The notes under the pieces were generated by a model, which saw only the letters and a list, made by a program, of their open reading frames with translations, was not told the DNA's origin and searched no databases. A DNA stretch of 64,000 nucleotides from Gilliamella bombicola. Its GTDB lineage: Bacteria; Pseudomonadota; Gammaproteobacteria; Enterobacterales; Orbaceae. The stretch covers positions 58,751-122,750 of the forward strand of contig NZ_FMAQ01000002.1 in the NCBI RefSeq assembly GCF_900094945.1, written 5' to 3'. Position numbers and translations under genes: made by a program. Shown here in pieces: positions 1 through 9,179 of this stretch (position 1 is its first letter; each line of letters begins with the position of its first letter).

Positions 1-1639
1 AGCCAAATATATTAGCCATCGACCTTGTCCTTGTTGTGGCGGATCAAGGTTATGTACAGCAGCAAGAAATGTATTTATTAATGATACTAATCTACCGGCC
101 ATTAGTGATTTAAGCACTCAAAAAGCGAAAGATTTTTTCGATCAGTTGTCATTGACAGGGCAACGAGCTCAAATTGCCGAGAAAATCTTAAAAGAGATTA
201 ACGATCGCTTACAATTTTTGATTAATGTTGGACTTAACTATTTAACACTTTCGCGCTCTGCTGAAACCTTATCAGGAGGAGAAGCGCAACGTATTCGATT
301 AGCTAGCCAAATTGGTGCAGGGCTGGTTGGCGTGATGTATGTACTAGATGAACCTTCTATTGGATTGCATCAGCGTGATAACACTCGTCTAATTGACACT
401 TTAACGCATTTACGCGATTTAGGTAATACTGTTATTGTGGTTGAACATGACGAAGAAGCAATTATGGCCGCTGATTATGTAATTGATATTGGACCGGGGG
501 CAGGGGTTCATGGCGGTGAAGTTGTTGCGCAAGGTACGCCTAAGCAGATAATGGCATGTAAAAAATCTTTAACAGGCCAATATTTATCTGGTAAAGAAAA
601 GATTGAAATTCCAACTGTGCGCACCAAAGTTGATAAGAAAAAAATGTTATCACTTATTGGCGCTACCGGAAATAACCTTAAAGATGTAACATTAAATATT
701 CCGGTTGGATTATTTACTTGTATTACTGGTGTATCAGGTTCAGGTAAATCAACACTAATTAATGATACGTTATATCCTCTTGCACAAAATGAACTCAATG
801 GTGCTGAAAAAACAGAAATAGCGCCATATCAAGCCATTAAAGGGCTTAACCATTTTGATAAGGTCATTGCGATCGACCAAAGTCCAATCGGGCGTACACC
901 GCGTTCTAATCCTGCAACTTATACTGGATTTTTTACTTCTATCCGTGAACTTTATGCCGGTGTACCCGAATCCCGTGCACGAGGCTATAATCCAGGACGA
1001 TTTAGTTTTAATGTTAAGGGAGGACGATGTGAAGCTTGCCAAGGTGATGGTTTAATTAAAGTTGAAATGCACTTTTTACCCGATATTTATGTTCCTTGCG
1101 ATCAATGTCATGGCGCTCGTTATAATCGTGAAACATTAGAGATTAAATATAAAGGTAAGTCTATTAACGAGATTTTGAATATGACAGTTGAAGAAGGGCG
1201 TGAATTTTTTGATGCAGTACCGATGATTGCTCGTAAATTACAAACCCTAATTGATGTAGGTCTTTCTTATATTACCATTGGGCAATCAGCAACAACATTA
1301 TCGGGTGGTGAGGCACAACGTGTAAAACTTGCAAAAGAATTATCAAAGCGAGATACTGGACGCACTTTATATATATTAGATGAACCAACAACAGGGTTGC
1401 ATTTTGCTGATGTTAAACAATTACTCACGCAATTACATTCATTGCGCGATAAAGGCAATACAATTGTTGTGATTGAGCATAATTTGGATGTAGTTAAAAC
1501 AGCTGATTGGATTATTGATTTAGGACCAGAAGGCGGTAATGGTGGGGGAGAGATTATTGCTGAAGGCACACCTGAAGAGGTTGCTAAATCTAAGCATTCC
1601 TACACTGGAAAATATTTAAAACCATTGTTGGAAAAATAG
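1..1639 (+). CDS. uvrA: Excinuclease ABC subunit A, 3' part
   Basis: DNA-damage recognition ATPase of nucleotide excision repair. The reading frame is open from base 2, so the gene enters from outside the window and lacks roughly the first 400 residues. Visible in order: a CxxC zinc element (PCPCCG) at the edge, the first ABC signature LSGGEAQR with Walker [11 protein letters not shown], the second Walker [11 protein letters not shown], the C-terminal zinc finger (CEAC...CDQC), and the second signature [15 protein letters not shown] with Walker [11 protein letters not shown]. It ends normally in KPLLEK then TAG. The identity is not in doubt. The downstream 170 bases hold an imperfect nested inverted repeat with CATTATA/TATAATG arms but no clear T-tract. 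Confidence 0.97.
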   Translation, partial: AKYISHRPCPCCGGSRLCTAARNVFINDTNLPAISDLSTQKAKDFFDQLSLTGQRAQIAEKILKEINDRLQFLINVGLNYLTLSRSAETLSGGEAQRIRLASQIGAGLVGVMYVLDEPSIGLHQRDNTRLIDTLTHLRDLGNTVIVVEHDEEAIMAADYVIDIGPGAGVHGGEVVAQGTPKQIMACKKSLTGQYLSGKEKIEIPTVRTKVDKKKMLSLIGATGNNLKDVTLNIPVGLFTCITGVSGSGKSTLINDTLYPLAQNELNGAEKTEIAPYQAIKGLNHFDKVIAIDQSPIGRTPRSNPATYTGFFTSIRELYAGVPESRARGYNPGRFSFNVKGGRCEACQGDGLIKVEMHFLPDIYVPCDQCHGARYNRETLEIKYKGKSINEILNMTVEEGREFFDAVPMIARKLQTLIDVGLSYITIGQSATTLSGGEAQRVKLAKELSKRDTGRTLYILDEPTTGLHFADVKQLLTQLHSLRDKGNTIVVIEHNLDVVKTADWIIDLGPEGGNGGGEIIAEGTPEEVAKSKHSYTGKYLKPLLEK

Positions 1640-1813
1640 TAATCCAAGTAGGGCGGCATTATAACTATTTAGCATAAATAGAGCGAGCGAAGTATAATGC
1701 CCATTCTATTATTATTTTAATACCTACAAAATAGGTTAGATACAGATTTTAGCGTACTTATTAACATTTAGTGTTCAGGTATCAGCAGCAAGCGACAAAT
1801 GGAAGGAGTGAGT

Positions 1814-2416
1814 GTGGCATTACAAATTATATTGATGATCATAATTGCCTATTTTTTGGGGTCGCTTTCTGGTGCTATGATTATCAGCCGTATTATGCAT
1901 TTGCCTAATCCTTCAGAACACGGTTCGCACAATCCTGGAGCAACCAATATTTTACGGCTTAATGGTAAATTACCCGCCATTTTTGTGTTAATTTTTGATA
2001 TGTTAAAAGGTACCATTCCGGTTTACATCTCTTATCGACTTGGTATTGCTCCTTTCTTTTTAGGTATTATAGGTATTTTTGCTTGTTTAGGGCATATGTT
2101 TCCCTGTTTTTTTCATTTTCGTGGTGGTAAAGGTGTTGCCACGGCGTTAGGTATGATGGTCCCGATAGGATTTGATTTTACAGGTTGCTTTATTTTAACT
2201 TGGTTACTTATATTATTCATCACTGGGTACTCTTCTGTGGCAGCAATAGTTGGTTTTCTTATGGCGCCATTTTATGTTTGGCTATTCAAACCAGAGCTTA
2301 CTTTACCGGTTGCTATGCTTTCTTGTTTGATTATTATTCGTCACAACAGTAACATTACGCGACTTTCAAAGGGTGAAGAACCGAAAAGTTATTATCGCAG
2401 TAAGAATAAAAAATAA
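1814..2416 (+). CDS. plsY: Acyl-phosphate glycerol-3-phosphate acyltransferase PlsY
   Basis: Inner-membrane enzyme that moves an acyl group from acyl-phosphate to glycerol-3-phosphate, the first step of phospholipid synthesis. The protein is very hydrophobic with about five membrane spans and carries the family motifs [16 protein letters not shown] and RHNSN. The frame is open from an ATG at 1799, but AAGGAG at 1803-1808 sits 5 bases before a GTG at 1814, and that start gives the same N-terminal length as E. coli PlsY, so GTG is chosen. It stands alone between uvrA and recR. Identity is firm; only the start is a choice. Confidence 0.93.
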   Translation: MALQIILMIIIAYFLGSLSGAMIISRIMHLPNPSEHGSHNPGATNILRLNGKLPAIFVLIFDMLKGTIPVYISYRLGIAPFFLGIIGIFACLGHMFPCFFHFRGGKGVATALGMMVPIGFDFTGCFILTWLLILFITGYSSVAAIVGFLMAPFYVWLFKPELTLPVAMLSCLIIIRHNSNITRLSKGEEPKSYYRSKNKK

Positions 2417-2627
2417 TCTAAAATTTATGCGTAATACGTTTAAATTTAGAGATTTCTTTCTGTAAAGCTGTTACGTGTTAACCATTATTGTATCGACTGT
2501 TTTTTCAGTAAATTTTTTCAACTTTCATCATTATTAAATAAAACAACAGAATAATTCTTGTTTGATAGATTATTGAAAAAAGGTATTATTAACTTAAAAT
2601 TCAAATATGTGAGAACTAAATAAATTC

Positions 2628-3233
2628 ATGCAAATAAGTCCATTATTAGAATCACTTATGCAAGCACTACGTTGTTTACCGGGCGTTGGTCCCAAATCGG
2701 CGCAACGCATGGCCTTTCACTTATTACAACGCAATCGACAAGGTGGCATAAAATTAGCTCATGAGCTACATGAAGCGATGATAAATATAGGTCATTGTAA
2801 AGAATGTCGAACTTTTACCGAACAAGAAACCTGTACGATTTGTGCAAATATTCGGCGTCAAAGTAGTGGGCAGCTTTGCGTTGTCGAAACTCCAGCTGAC
2901 ATCGTTGCCATTGAACAAACAGGACAATATAGTGGTCGTTATTTTGTATTGTTAGGTCATCTATCACCATTAGATGGTATTGGTCCAAGCGATATTGGTC
3001 TTGATTTATTGAAAAACAAGTTAGCATCAGAATCGATTAACGAAGTGATTCTAGCCACTAATCCGACCGTTGAGGGTGATGCAACTGCCAACTATATTGC
3101 ACAAATGTGTGCAGAGTTTAATGTGACAGCAACAAGAATTGCTCATGGTGTTCCAGTCGGCGGTGAGCTTGAAATGGTGGATGGTACTACCTTATCGCAT
3201 TCATTTGTTGGGCGTCAAAAAATTGAATTTTAA
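2628..3233 (+). CDS. recR: Recombination mediator protein RecR
   Basis: RecR works with RecO/RecF to load RecA at gaps. The 201-residue length is typical. An N-terminal helix-hairpin-helix ([13 protein letters not shown]) is followed by a four-cysteine zinc finger (C57, C60, C69, C72), a Toprim domain ([12 protein letters not shown], then [10 protein letters not shown]) and a normal C-terminus. In many gammaproteobacteria recR follows dnaX-ybaB; here it stands alone after an AT-rich 210-base gap, so the usual neighbours lie elsewhere. Confidence 0.96.
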   Translation: MQISPLLESLMQALRCLPGVGPKSAQRMAFHLLQRNRQGGIKLAHELHEAMINIGHCKECRTFTEQETCTICANIRRQSSGQLCVVETPADIVAIEQTGQYSGRYFVLLGHLSPLDGIGPSDIGLDLLKNKLASESINEVILATNPTVEGDATANYIAQMCAEFNVTATRIAHGVPVGGELEMVDGTTLSHSFVGRQKIEF

Positions 3234-3299
3234 ATTTATTGAAGTTTTAGTACTTGGCTAATCTTTATCACAAAGATTAGAAATAAAAAGAGGTATTAT

Positions 3300-4118
3300 A
3301 TGAAGTATAAAGCTGTTGCCTTTGATATGGATGGCACGTTGCTAGCCAGTAATCGTTTAGTTTTGCCAGAAACAGTTGAGATGATAAAAAAAATCAGTGC
3401 TAAAGGTGTAAAAGTGATTTTAGTTTCAGGGCGTCACCACTCTGTAATTTATCCATATTACTATCAACTCAAATTATCAACTCCCGCAATTTGTTGTAAT
3501 GGATCTTATCTCTATGATTTTGAAAAACTAAACGCTTTTGCAGCTAAACCAATGACTAAAGATCAAGCAAGAATGCTATTAAAGCTAGTTAATCATTATG
3601 GCATCCATACTTTAGTTTATACTGATCAAATGATGACTTATGAAGTGTTAGATGATCATCTAGAAGGCTTTTTTAAATGGGTAAAATCATTGCCCGAATT
3701 TTTACAACCAGAAATCAAAAAAGTAGAGAGTTTTGAAAACGTGATTGAACAATCTGGTGCTATTTTTAAATTTGCAACTAGTAGTCATAACCTTCCCGCC
3801 CTACAACAATTCTCAAATGCGGTGGATGCGCTAGATGTGTTTTCGTGTGAATGGTCCTGGTCAAATCGAGCAGATGTTGCGGTTAAAGGTAATACTAAAG
3901 GAAATGGTTTAACACACTGGGCTGAACATGAAAATATTGATTTAAGCGAAATAGTCGCTTTTGGTGATAGTTATAATGATATTAGTATGTTATCTATTGC
4001 TGGATTAGGGATTGCTATGGGGAATGCCGATAACGAAGTGAAAGCAAAAGCAAGTTACGCTATTGGCGATAATAATAACCCAAGTATAGCTGTTGAACTT
4101 GAAAAGCTATTTTTCTAA
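3300..4118 (+). CDS. ybhA: HAD-superfamily (Cof-type) phosphatase, YbhA-like
   Basis: Cytoplasmic HAD-IIB phosphatase; the E. coli YbhA protein dephosphorylates pyridoxal phosphate among other sugar and cofactor phosphates. Motif I is FDMDGTLL (nucleophile D9, general acid D11), motif II VSGRHH near residue 45, and motif IV FGDSYNDISML near residue 226. The stretch TPAICCNGSYLYD closely matches my recollection of YbhA, which separates it from YidA/YbiV paralogues. A purine-rich ribosome site (AAGAGG) precedes the ATG. The gene is followed after 22 bases by truC, so the two may be co-transcribed. The exact substrate is inferred by homology. Confidence 0.88.
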   Translation: MKYKAVAFDMDGTLLASNRLVLPETVEMIKKISAKGVKVILVSGRHHSVIYPYYYQLKLSTPAICCNGSYLYDFEKLNAFAAKPMTKDQARMLLKLVNHYGIHTLVYTDQMMTYEVLDDHLEGFFKWVKSLPEFLQPEIKKVESFENVIEQSGAIFKFATSSHNLPALQQFSNAVDALDVFSCEWSWSNRADVAVKGNTKGNGLTHWAEHENIDLSEIVAFGDSYNDISMLSIAGLGIAMGNADNEVKAKASYAIGDNNNPSIAVELEKLFF

Positions 4119-4140
4119 TTGGTTTTCAATAAAATAGACT

Positions 4141-4851
4141 ATGTTTGAAATTCTTTATCATGATAATGCTTTAATTGCGATTAACAAACCATCGGGTTGG
4201 CTTGTGCATCGCAGTTGGTTAGATAAAAAAGAAACAGTTGTTGTTATGCAAACATTACGAGATCAGATTGGCCAACATGTGTTTCCCGTACATCGACTTG
4301 ATAGACCAACTTCAGGTGTGTTGCTGTTTGCCCTTTCTAGTGATGTAGCAAGACTCATGTCAGAACAATTTGCCACAAAACAAATTGAGAAAACATATCA
4401 TGCTGTTGTGCGTGGCTATGTTGAAGGTGAAGCTGTGATCGATTACCCTTTAGTTGAAGAGTTAGACAAAATTGCTGATAAATTTTCTGATAAAAATAAA
4501 CCAGCACAAGATGCAGTGACTTTATATCGAGGGATTAGCAAAATTGAACTTCCTATTAAAGTTGGTAAGTTTGATACTGCAAGATATAGCTTTGTTGAAT
4601 TAAAACCACAAACAGGGCGTAAACACCAATTACGTCGTCATATGAAACATCTCTTTCATCCTATTTTAGGCGATAGTAAACATGGCGATCTTCATCAAAA
4701 TCGTGCTTTTGCTAATTATTTTGGTGTTAAACGCTTGATGTTACATGCTAGTAAGTTAGAGATTTCTCATCCTCTTAACCATAAACCAATCACTATTGAA
4801 GCTAAATTAGATCAAAATTGGCAAGATATCCTTGTAAATTTTAAAAAGTAA
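4141..4851 (+). CDS. truC: tRNA pseudouridine(65) synthase TruC
   Basis: RluA-family pseudouridine synthase that modifies U65 of tRNAs. The catalytic motif HRLDRPTSGV places the nucleophile Asp at residue 54. The RluA-type block KTGRKHQLRRHM is present in slightly altered form (QTGRKHQLRRHM), as are GDSKHGD and RLMLHAS. The 236-residue protein lacks an N-terminal S4 domain, as TruC does, and the opening residues with NKPSGWLVHRSWLD resemble E. coli TruC strongly. It probably shares a transcript with the upstream ybhA. Confidence 0.93.
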   Translation: MFEILYHDNALIAINKPSGWLVHRSWLDKKETVVVMQTLRDQIGQHVFPVHRLDRPTSGVLLFALSSDVARLMSEQFATKQIEKTYHAVVRGYVEGEAVIDYPLVEELDKIADKFSDKNKPAQDAVTLYRGISKIELPIKVGKFDTARYSFVELKPQTGRKHQLRRHMKHLFHPILGDSKHGDLHQNRAFANYFGVKRLMLHASKLEISHPLNHKPITIEAKLDQNWQDILVNFKK

Positions 4852-4990
4852 TGTTTCAAAATAAAGTTGCTTTGCGATTATCTTATTACATAGTATTATT
4901 TTAACTCTTTCCTTTGATGTTATCTGTATAGTTTAATCGACAGGAAAGAATGTAAAATATTTTATAAATTAGATTTTAATGGAAATAAAA

Positions 4991-5407
4991 ATGAAATTAC
5001 TAATGAAATTCTTAAGCGTTTTTTTATTGGCACTTATCGTTACAGCGTGTTCGACTGAAGATACTCCAGAAAAAGTATCCGAAAAATTTATCACTGCAAT
5101 TTATAAAGGTGATACAGATACCGTTATGAATCTGATCAATTTCCCTAAAGATGATAATAACAAAGGTATGGATATGACAATGTTAGTGAAAAGCAAAATG
5201 CAAGAAGCGATTCAACAAGGGAAAAAATTTGCTGATGAACATGGCGGCCTTGATAAAGTTGAGTCTGCTCCTGCAGAATATACTAATGATGAAAAAACCA
5301 TGGCTAAAGTAAAAACGACTGTTTTTTTCAAAGATAATACTAAAAAAGATGAAAGTGTCCTATCAGTAATCAAAACTGATAACAAATGGATGATTAATCT
5401 TAAATAA
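4991..5407 (+). CDS. Small lipoprotein, DUF4878-like
   Basis: Predicted outer-membrane or periplasmic lipoprotein of about 138 residues. The start at 4991 gives a clean signal sequence ending in the lipobox VTAC with the lipidated Cys at residue 20; an in-frame ATG at 4979 would only add four residues. The mature part (TPEKVSEKFITAIYKGD, then a C-terminal strand with VKTTVFF and KWMINL) has the style of DUF4878/NTF2-like lipoproteins. Function is not known. A strong hairpin follows the stop. Confidence 0.8.
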   Translation: MKLLMKFLSVFLLALIVTACSTEDTPEKVSEKFITAIYKGDTDTVMNLINFPKDDNNKGMDMTMLVKSKMQEAIQQGKKFADEHGGLDKVESAPAEYTNDEKTMAKVKTTVFFKDNTKKDESVLSVIKTDNKWMINLK

Positions 5408-5411
5408 AAGG

Positions 5412-5461
5412 TAATATAGCAATGTTATATTAGAAAGGGTAGATACTATTTACCCTTTCTA
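5412..5461 (+). terminator. Two consecutive hairpins after the lipoprotein gene
   Basis: A small stem TAATATA/TATATTA (5412-5432) is followed by a perfect 11-bp stem TAGAAAGGGTA/TACCCTTTCTA (5431-5441 with 5451-5461). There is no proper T-run after it, so it may be a weak terminator or a processing or stability element. Confidence 0.5.
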
Positions 5462-5478
5462 GTTAAGAATGAATTTTG

Positions 5479-6093
5479 ATGAACTACTGTCGCTTTTTCT
5501 CTATTATTTTTATTATGCTGGCAACGGTTGTTTTTGCTAATGAGTCTGTTTATTCTTCAAATCCAACCTCTAAATTGCCTTATTCAGTAAAAGTAGGGGA
5601 TTGGATTTTTAGAAAAGGTATACAAACTGATAGCCTTATTGTCAAACAATTAGGAGGTGGTGATTTTTCACATATTGGCATGATTATATCGACTAATCCC
5701 GAAATTAAAATTATTCATGCGACCACGAGTGATGATGACAAATTTCCTAATCAAGTGATTGTATCGACCTTACCCGAGTTCATAGCTCCTGAATTAGCTG
5801 AAAAATATGCTATAGCAAGACCTAATTTTTTATCTGATGTACAACAACGGCAAATTGTCGATGATCTTCTAACCAAGCGAGGTAAAGCCTTTGTCTTAGC
5901 TCCTCGCGAACAGCCACACCTTTATTGTACAACGTTACTTTTTGATTCGATAACTAAGTTTCAATCCGATTTTAATGTTGAATGGAAATATACCTATTTT
6001 CCATCATTAAGCGGTACTTATTTATTTCCAAATGCGTTTGCAAATTATTCTGATATTACTTGGATTTATAAGTATCCCGAAGCATCAGAATAA
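5479..6093 (+). CDS. YiiX-like permuted papain-fold amidase, exported
   Basis: A 204-residue protein with an N-terminal signal peptide (hydrophobic core to about residue 19, then FANES). The body fits the YiiX/YebB group of permuted NlpC/P60-type hydrolases: GDWIFRKG, then the catalytic His in GDFSHIGM (H65) and the catalytic Cys in LYCTTLL (C150). This circularly permuted order, His before Cys, is the hallmark of the group. Substrate unknown; members are thought to act on amide bonds in cell-envelope or lipid targets. Start is the ATG; the TTG just before it is also in frame but has no better ribosome site. Confidence 0.8.
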   Translation: MNYCRFFSIIFIMLATVVFANESVYSSNPTSKLPYSVKVGDWIFRKGIQTDSLIVKQLGGGDFSHIGMIISTNPEIKIIHATTSDDDKFPNQVIVSTLPEFIAPELAEKYAIARPNFLSDVQQRQIVDDLLTKRGKAFVLAPREQPHLYCTTLLFDSITKFQSDFNVEWKYTYFPSLSGTYLFPNAFANYSDITWIYKYPEASE

Positions 6094-6222
6094 TTTGTAA
6101 AAATAAGTAAACCTTAAAAATTCAAATAAAAATGAAGCGATTGCTGTAATTATAATCTATTTAATCTTGACGACTAACCAAGCCAGTGCTACTATTTGCA
6201 ATCTATTCAGATAGACCTCTAA

Positions 6223-6296
6223 GGCGCGTTGGCAGAGTGGCCATGCTGCGGATTGCAAATCCGTCTACCTCGGTTCGACTCCGGGACGCGCCTCCA
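6223..6296 (+). tRNA. tRNA-Cys (GCA)
   Basis: Acceptor stem GGCGCGT pairs with ACGCGCC, followed by discriminator U and an encoded CCA (6294-6296). The anticodon loop ATTGCAAAT carries GCA; the T-loop reads GGTTCGACTCC. Sequence is close to E. coli tRNA-Cys. Confidence 0.97.
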
Positions 6297-6376
6297 TTTC
6301 ATATTAAATTAATTAATATTCTTAATTATTATTTAGGTTATAGTTAATTTTATAGTCTAATTCATTGGTATTAACT

Positions 6377-6568
6377 ATGAGTTACTTTAATTATCATGCA
6401 AAAGCGAAGAAGTTAATCAAGGATGGTTACCTTATTAGGTATGAGTTTGTAGATAATTGGAATGGTATCAAGCCTGCATTAGTTTTATATTTTAGAGAGG
6501 TTAACCCCATGCCAGTTAGAGAATATCGATGGAATGAATATTTACCATTGTTGAATAACAAAGATTAA
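6377..6568 (+). CDS. Small conserved protein, function unknown
   Basis: A 63-residue protein starting MSYFNYHAKAKK and containing YREVNPMPVRE-like text (FREVNPMPVREYRW) and a YLPLL end. It resembles a short family found in Vibrio and enterics that databases sometimes label 'thermostable hemolysin delta-VPH'; I recall this only tentatively and the label is itself doubtful. No signal peptide or membrane span. An upstream in-frame TTG (6365) is possible but unlikely. It lies alone between tRNA-Cys and the convergent cdaR gene. Confidence 0.68.
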   Translation: MSYFNYHAKAKKLIKDGYLIRYEFVDNWNGIKPALVLYFREVNPMPVREYRWNEYLPLLNNKD

Positions 6569-6630
6569 CTGAGTTACAATTAATTTTTATATTAATAAAT
6601 ATATTAGACTTATCTTCTAAAAATGAAGGC

Positions 6631-7785
6631 CTATTTATCAAGTTGTAGTGCAATGTAAAGCAATACACGATCATCAAATTTAGACAGATTCAATCCAGTT
6701 ATTTTAGCAATACTATTTAGACGATATTCTAAAGTATTACGATGTATAAATAACGCATCGGCTGTTTTGTTATTGTGTAGATTATGATTAAACCAAGTTA
6801 TGAGTGTTTTTTGTAAAATTCCACTATGATCGGACGAGTTTAATCTTTTTAATGGTGAAAGCAACTCTTCTGCTTGCCAATCATGATTTAAACTATCTAA
6901 AAGGACAGGTAGAATTAATTCTTGATAGTAAAAATGACGACAATGTGGCATTCTTTTTTTTCCTACTAACATTGCTGTTTTTGCTGTTTGATAAGAACGT
7001 GCAATCATATCAATACCTTGTTGAAAATAGTTTCCTAAAGATATTTTAACCAAAATTTGGCAAGAGGTTTTAATATAGCTAACCAACTTTTCTAAGTTAC
7101 CTTTGTGTTCAGCAAGATCCCAGCGGTTAAATTTATTTAATGCGGGAATTAGCATAACAATTTCAGTTAAAGATTTTATTGCAACAAGTTTACTTTTGGT
7201 AATGATTTGTAGTTCATTTTGAATATGCTGCAATTCACTCATTGCAGTTTGAATGCCTAATTGTCCACTATCTATTTCTATAATAACTGCTACTAGGGGT
7301 AAAGAAATATTAATATTAAGTTTTCTGCTCCATTCGTAAAGATCAGAAACTTCATTATCAGATTGGATAATAGATAAAATAAATTCTTCTTTCAATCGAT
7401 TATCTTGAGATAATTGCTTTAGTAAAAGCTCTTGCTCCATCATCATTTCTGCAGACATACAGACTAATTTTGCAAATTGAGTGATTTCTGTAGGTTCTCC
7501 TGTAACGCCGATTACTCCTACAATTTCATCTTTTAACTTAAGAGGAAAATTGACGCCTGGTTTTACGCCTTTTAATTTTTTTGCTGTTGGATTATCAATC
7601 GTTACAACTCTTTTTTGCGATATAGCGAGCATAGCTCCTTCATGTAACTCTCCAATTCGCTCTATATCTCCACTACCAATAATTTCCCCACTACTGTTCA
7701 TTACATTAACATTACAGTTAATAATTTTCATTGTTCGATCAACAATATATTGAGCAAGTTTTGGGGTGATGCTAACAGATTTCAT
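6631..7785 (-). CDS. cdaR: Sugar diacid utilization regulator CdaR
   Basis: Transcriptional activator of galactarate/glucarate/glycerate genes. The N-terminal sugar-diacid recognition domain spans about residues 4-137 (GSGDIERIGELHEGA, VIGVTGEP), and a PucR-type helix-turn-helix lies at the C-terminus (FIHRNTLEYRLNSIAKITGL). Close to E. coli CdaR over its full 384 residues. It is the last gene of a minus-strand group after the permease and glycerate kinase, with a hairpin in the 230-base gap between, so it may have its own promoter. Its placement suggests it senses glycerate or a related acid and controls the two upstream genes. Confidence 0.93.
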   Translation of the reverse strand: MKSVSITPKLAQYIVDRTMKIINCNVNVMNSSGEIIGSGDIERIGELHEGAMLAISQKRVVTIDNPTAKKLKGVKPGVNFPLKLKDEIVGVIGVTGEPTEITQFAKLVCMSAEMMMEQELLLKQLSQDNRLKEEFILSIIQSDNEVSDLYEWSRKLNINISLPLVAVIIEIDSGQLGIQTAMSELQHIQNELQIITKSKLVAIKSLTEIVMLIPALNKFNRWDLAEHKGNLEKLVSYIKTSCQILVKISLGNYFQQGIDMIARSYQTAKTAMLVGKKRMPHCRHFYYQELILPVLLDSLNHDWQAEELLSPLKRLNSSDHSGILQKTLITWFNHNLHNNKTADALFIHRNTLEYRLNSIAKITGLNLSKFDDRVLLYIALQLDK

Positions 7786-7960
7786 CGATATAGATTCCTA
7801 ATCTTATTGTTAATCAAAAGGTCATTTTTAATGTAATTAGTATAATTTTAATTTGTATAAATGATATTTGTTTATATAATCTTTATAATTCAACTTTTAC
7901 GAATCAAGATCATTAATTATGATGAATTGAGTTTAATTGCTGTTCTTTTTTTATAAAAGA

Positions 7961-7989
7961 GGGAATAGTATTTCCATTATGCTATTCCC
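7961..7989 (-). terminator. Hairpin between glycerate kinase and cdaR
   Basis: Stem GGGAATAG/CTATTCCC (7961-7968 with 7982-7989), followed on the minus strand by TCTTTTATAA. It probably ends or attenuates the permease-kinase transcript before cdaR. Confidence 0.55.
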
Positions 7990-8017
7990 CATTTACTATT
8001 AATTTATTGTTAGGATT

Positions 8018-9163
8018 TCAGGTTTGGGTTATTTTAATCAAGCGAGCTATATTCTCACTGGTTCGTTCTATGTTTTGAAAACCATTGTTTAGTAATTCTT
8101 CTATTGTAGAAGCAGAAGGGATAATACCAAAAATAGTATCAATTCCTTCAGGATAGAGTTCTTCAATATTTCTTCCAATGGTGCCAGCCAAAGCAATAAC
8201 AGGGACTTGTTGTGCTTTAGCAACTTGAGCTACGCCAAAAGGCGTCTTACCAAATTTAGTTTGGAAATCAATTCCTCCTTCACCAGTAAAACAAAAATCA
8301 GCTCCTTTTAATTTGTTTTTTAAATCACTATAACGAATAACGATATTAATTCCTTTTTCCATTTTACTATTGGTAAATGCCATTAATCCAGCACCTAATC
8401 CACCAGCAGCTCCTGCACCAGGAATTGTTGAGACATCTTTCCCTAATTGTGATTTGATGACAGAAGCATAGTGTTGTAGATTTTGATCTAATTGCCTAAC
8501 CATTTCAGGTGTCGCCCCTTTTTGTGGTCCAAAAACTCTTGAGGCTCCTTTTTCACCACATAATGGGTTTGTAACATCGCTCGCGATAATAAACTCTACT
8601 CCATTGAGCAATGGGCTAACTTCGGATACATCAATTTTTGCTAGTTTATCTAAGACTCCACCTCCTTTACCTAACAATTGATTGTTATTATCATAAAATT
8701 TAATGCCTAAAGCTTGTGCCATTCCTGCACCACCATCATTAGTGGCACTACCTCCAATACCTAAAATGATTTTTTTTACACCGTGCTTTATACAAGCCAA
8801 AATCAACTCACCAGTTCCGTAAGTCGTGGTGATCAATGGGTTACGGTTTTCTTTAGGTACAAGTTGAATTCCACTCGCTGATGCCATTTCAATTACTGCA
8901 GTGGTTTTATCTCCTAAAATACCAAAATTAGCCATGACTTTAGTGCCTAATGGGCCCATTACTTCACAAGTATGCAATTTTCCATCTGTAGCATCAACTA
9001 ATGATTGTGTAGTGCCTTCGCCACCATCAGCCATTGGCACATGAACAAATTTAGCATCAGAAAATACTTTTTTTATGCCAGATTCCATTGCTTTACAAAC
9101 TTCTTTGGCTGTAAGACTTTCTTTAAAAGAATCTGGTGCCAGTACAAATGTTTTCTGTTTCAT
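8018..9163 (-). CDS. garK: Glycerate kinase, GarK/GlxK family
   Basis: Phosphorylates D-glycerate (2-phosphoglycerate-forming type) and so feeds glycerate into lower glycolysis. Family blocks visible: LAPDSFKESL at the N-terminus, PMADGGEGT, GIGGSATNDGGAGM, SDVTNPLCG, GPQKGA, PGAGAAGGLGAG and FTGEGGIDFQT. The start is the ATG at 9163, which has AGGAA 9 bases upstream; the frame is open further upstream into the permease stop region but without support. The gene follows the permease by 16 bases, indicating an operon. GarK and GlxK cannot be told apart from sequence alone. Confidence 0.92.
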   Translation of the reverse strand: MKQKTFVLAPDSFKESLTAKEVCKAMESGIKKVFSDAKFVHVPMADGGEGTTQSLVDATDGKLHTCEVMGPLGTKVMANFGILGDKTTAVIEMASASGIQLVPKENRNPLITTTYGTGELILACIKHGVKKIILGIGGSATNDGGAGMAQALGIKFYDNNNQLLGKGGGVLDKLAKIDVSEVSPLLNGVEFIIASDVTNPLCGEKGASRVFGPQKGATPEMVRQLDQNLQHYASVIKSQLGKDVSTIPGAGAAGGLGAGLMAFTNSKMEKGINIVIRYSDLKNKLKGADFCFTGEGGIDFQTKFGKTPFGVAQVAKAQQVPVIALAGTIGRNIEELYPEGIDTIFGIIPSASTIEELLNNGFQNIERTSENIARLIKITQT

Positions 9164-9179
9164 AAAATTATTCCTGATA

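Noticed and set aside
855..1055. Short frame within uvrA
   Set aside because: Out-of-frame shadow of a highly conserved gene.
1645..1715. Nested inverted repeat after uvrA with AATGCCC, partly similar to sequence near 10735
   Set aside because: Shared string is only about 13 bases; too little to define a repeat family.
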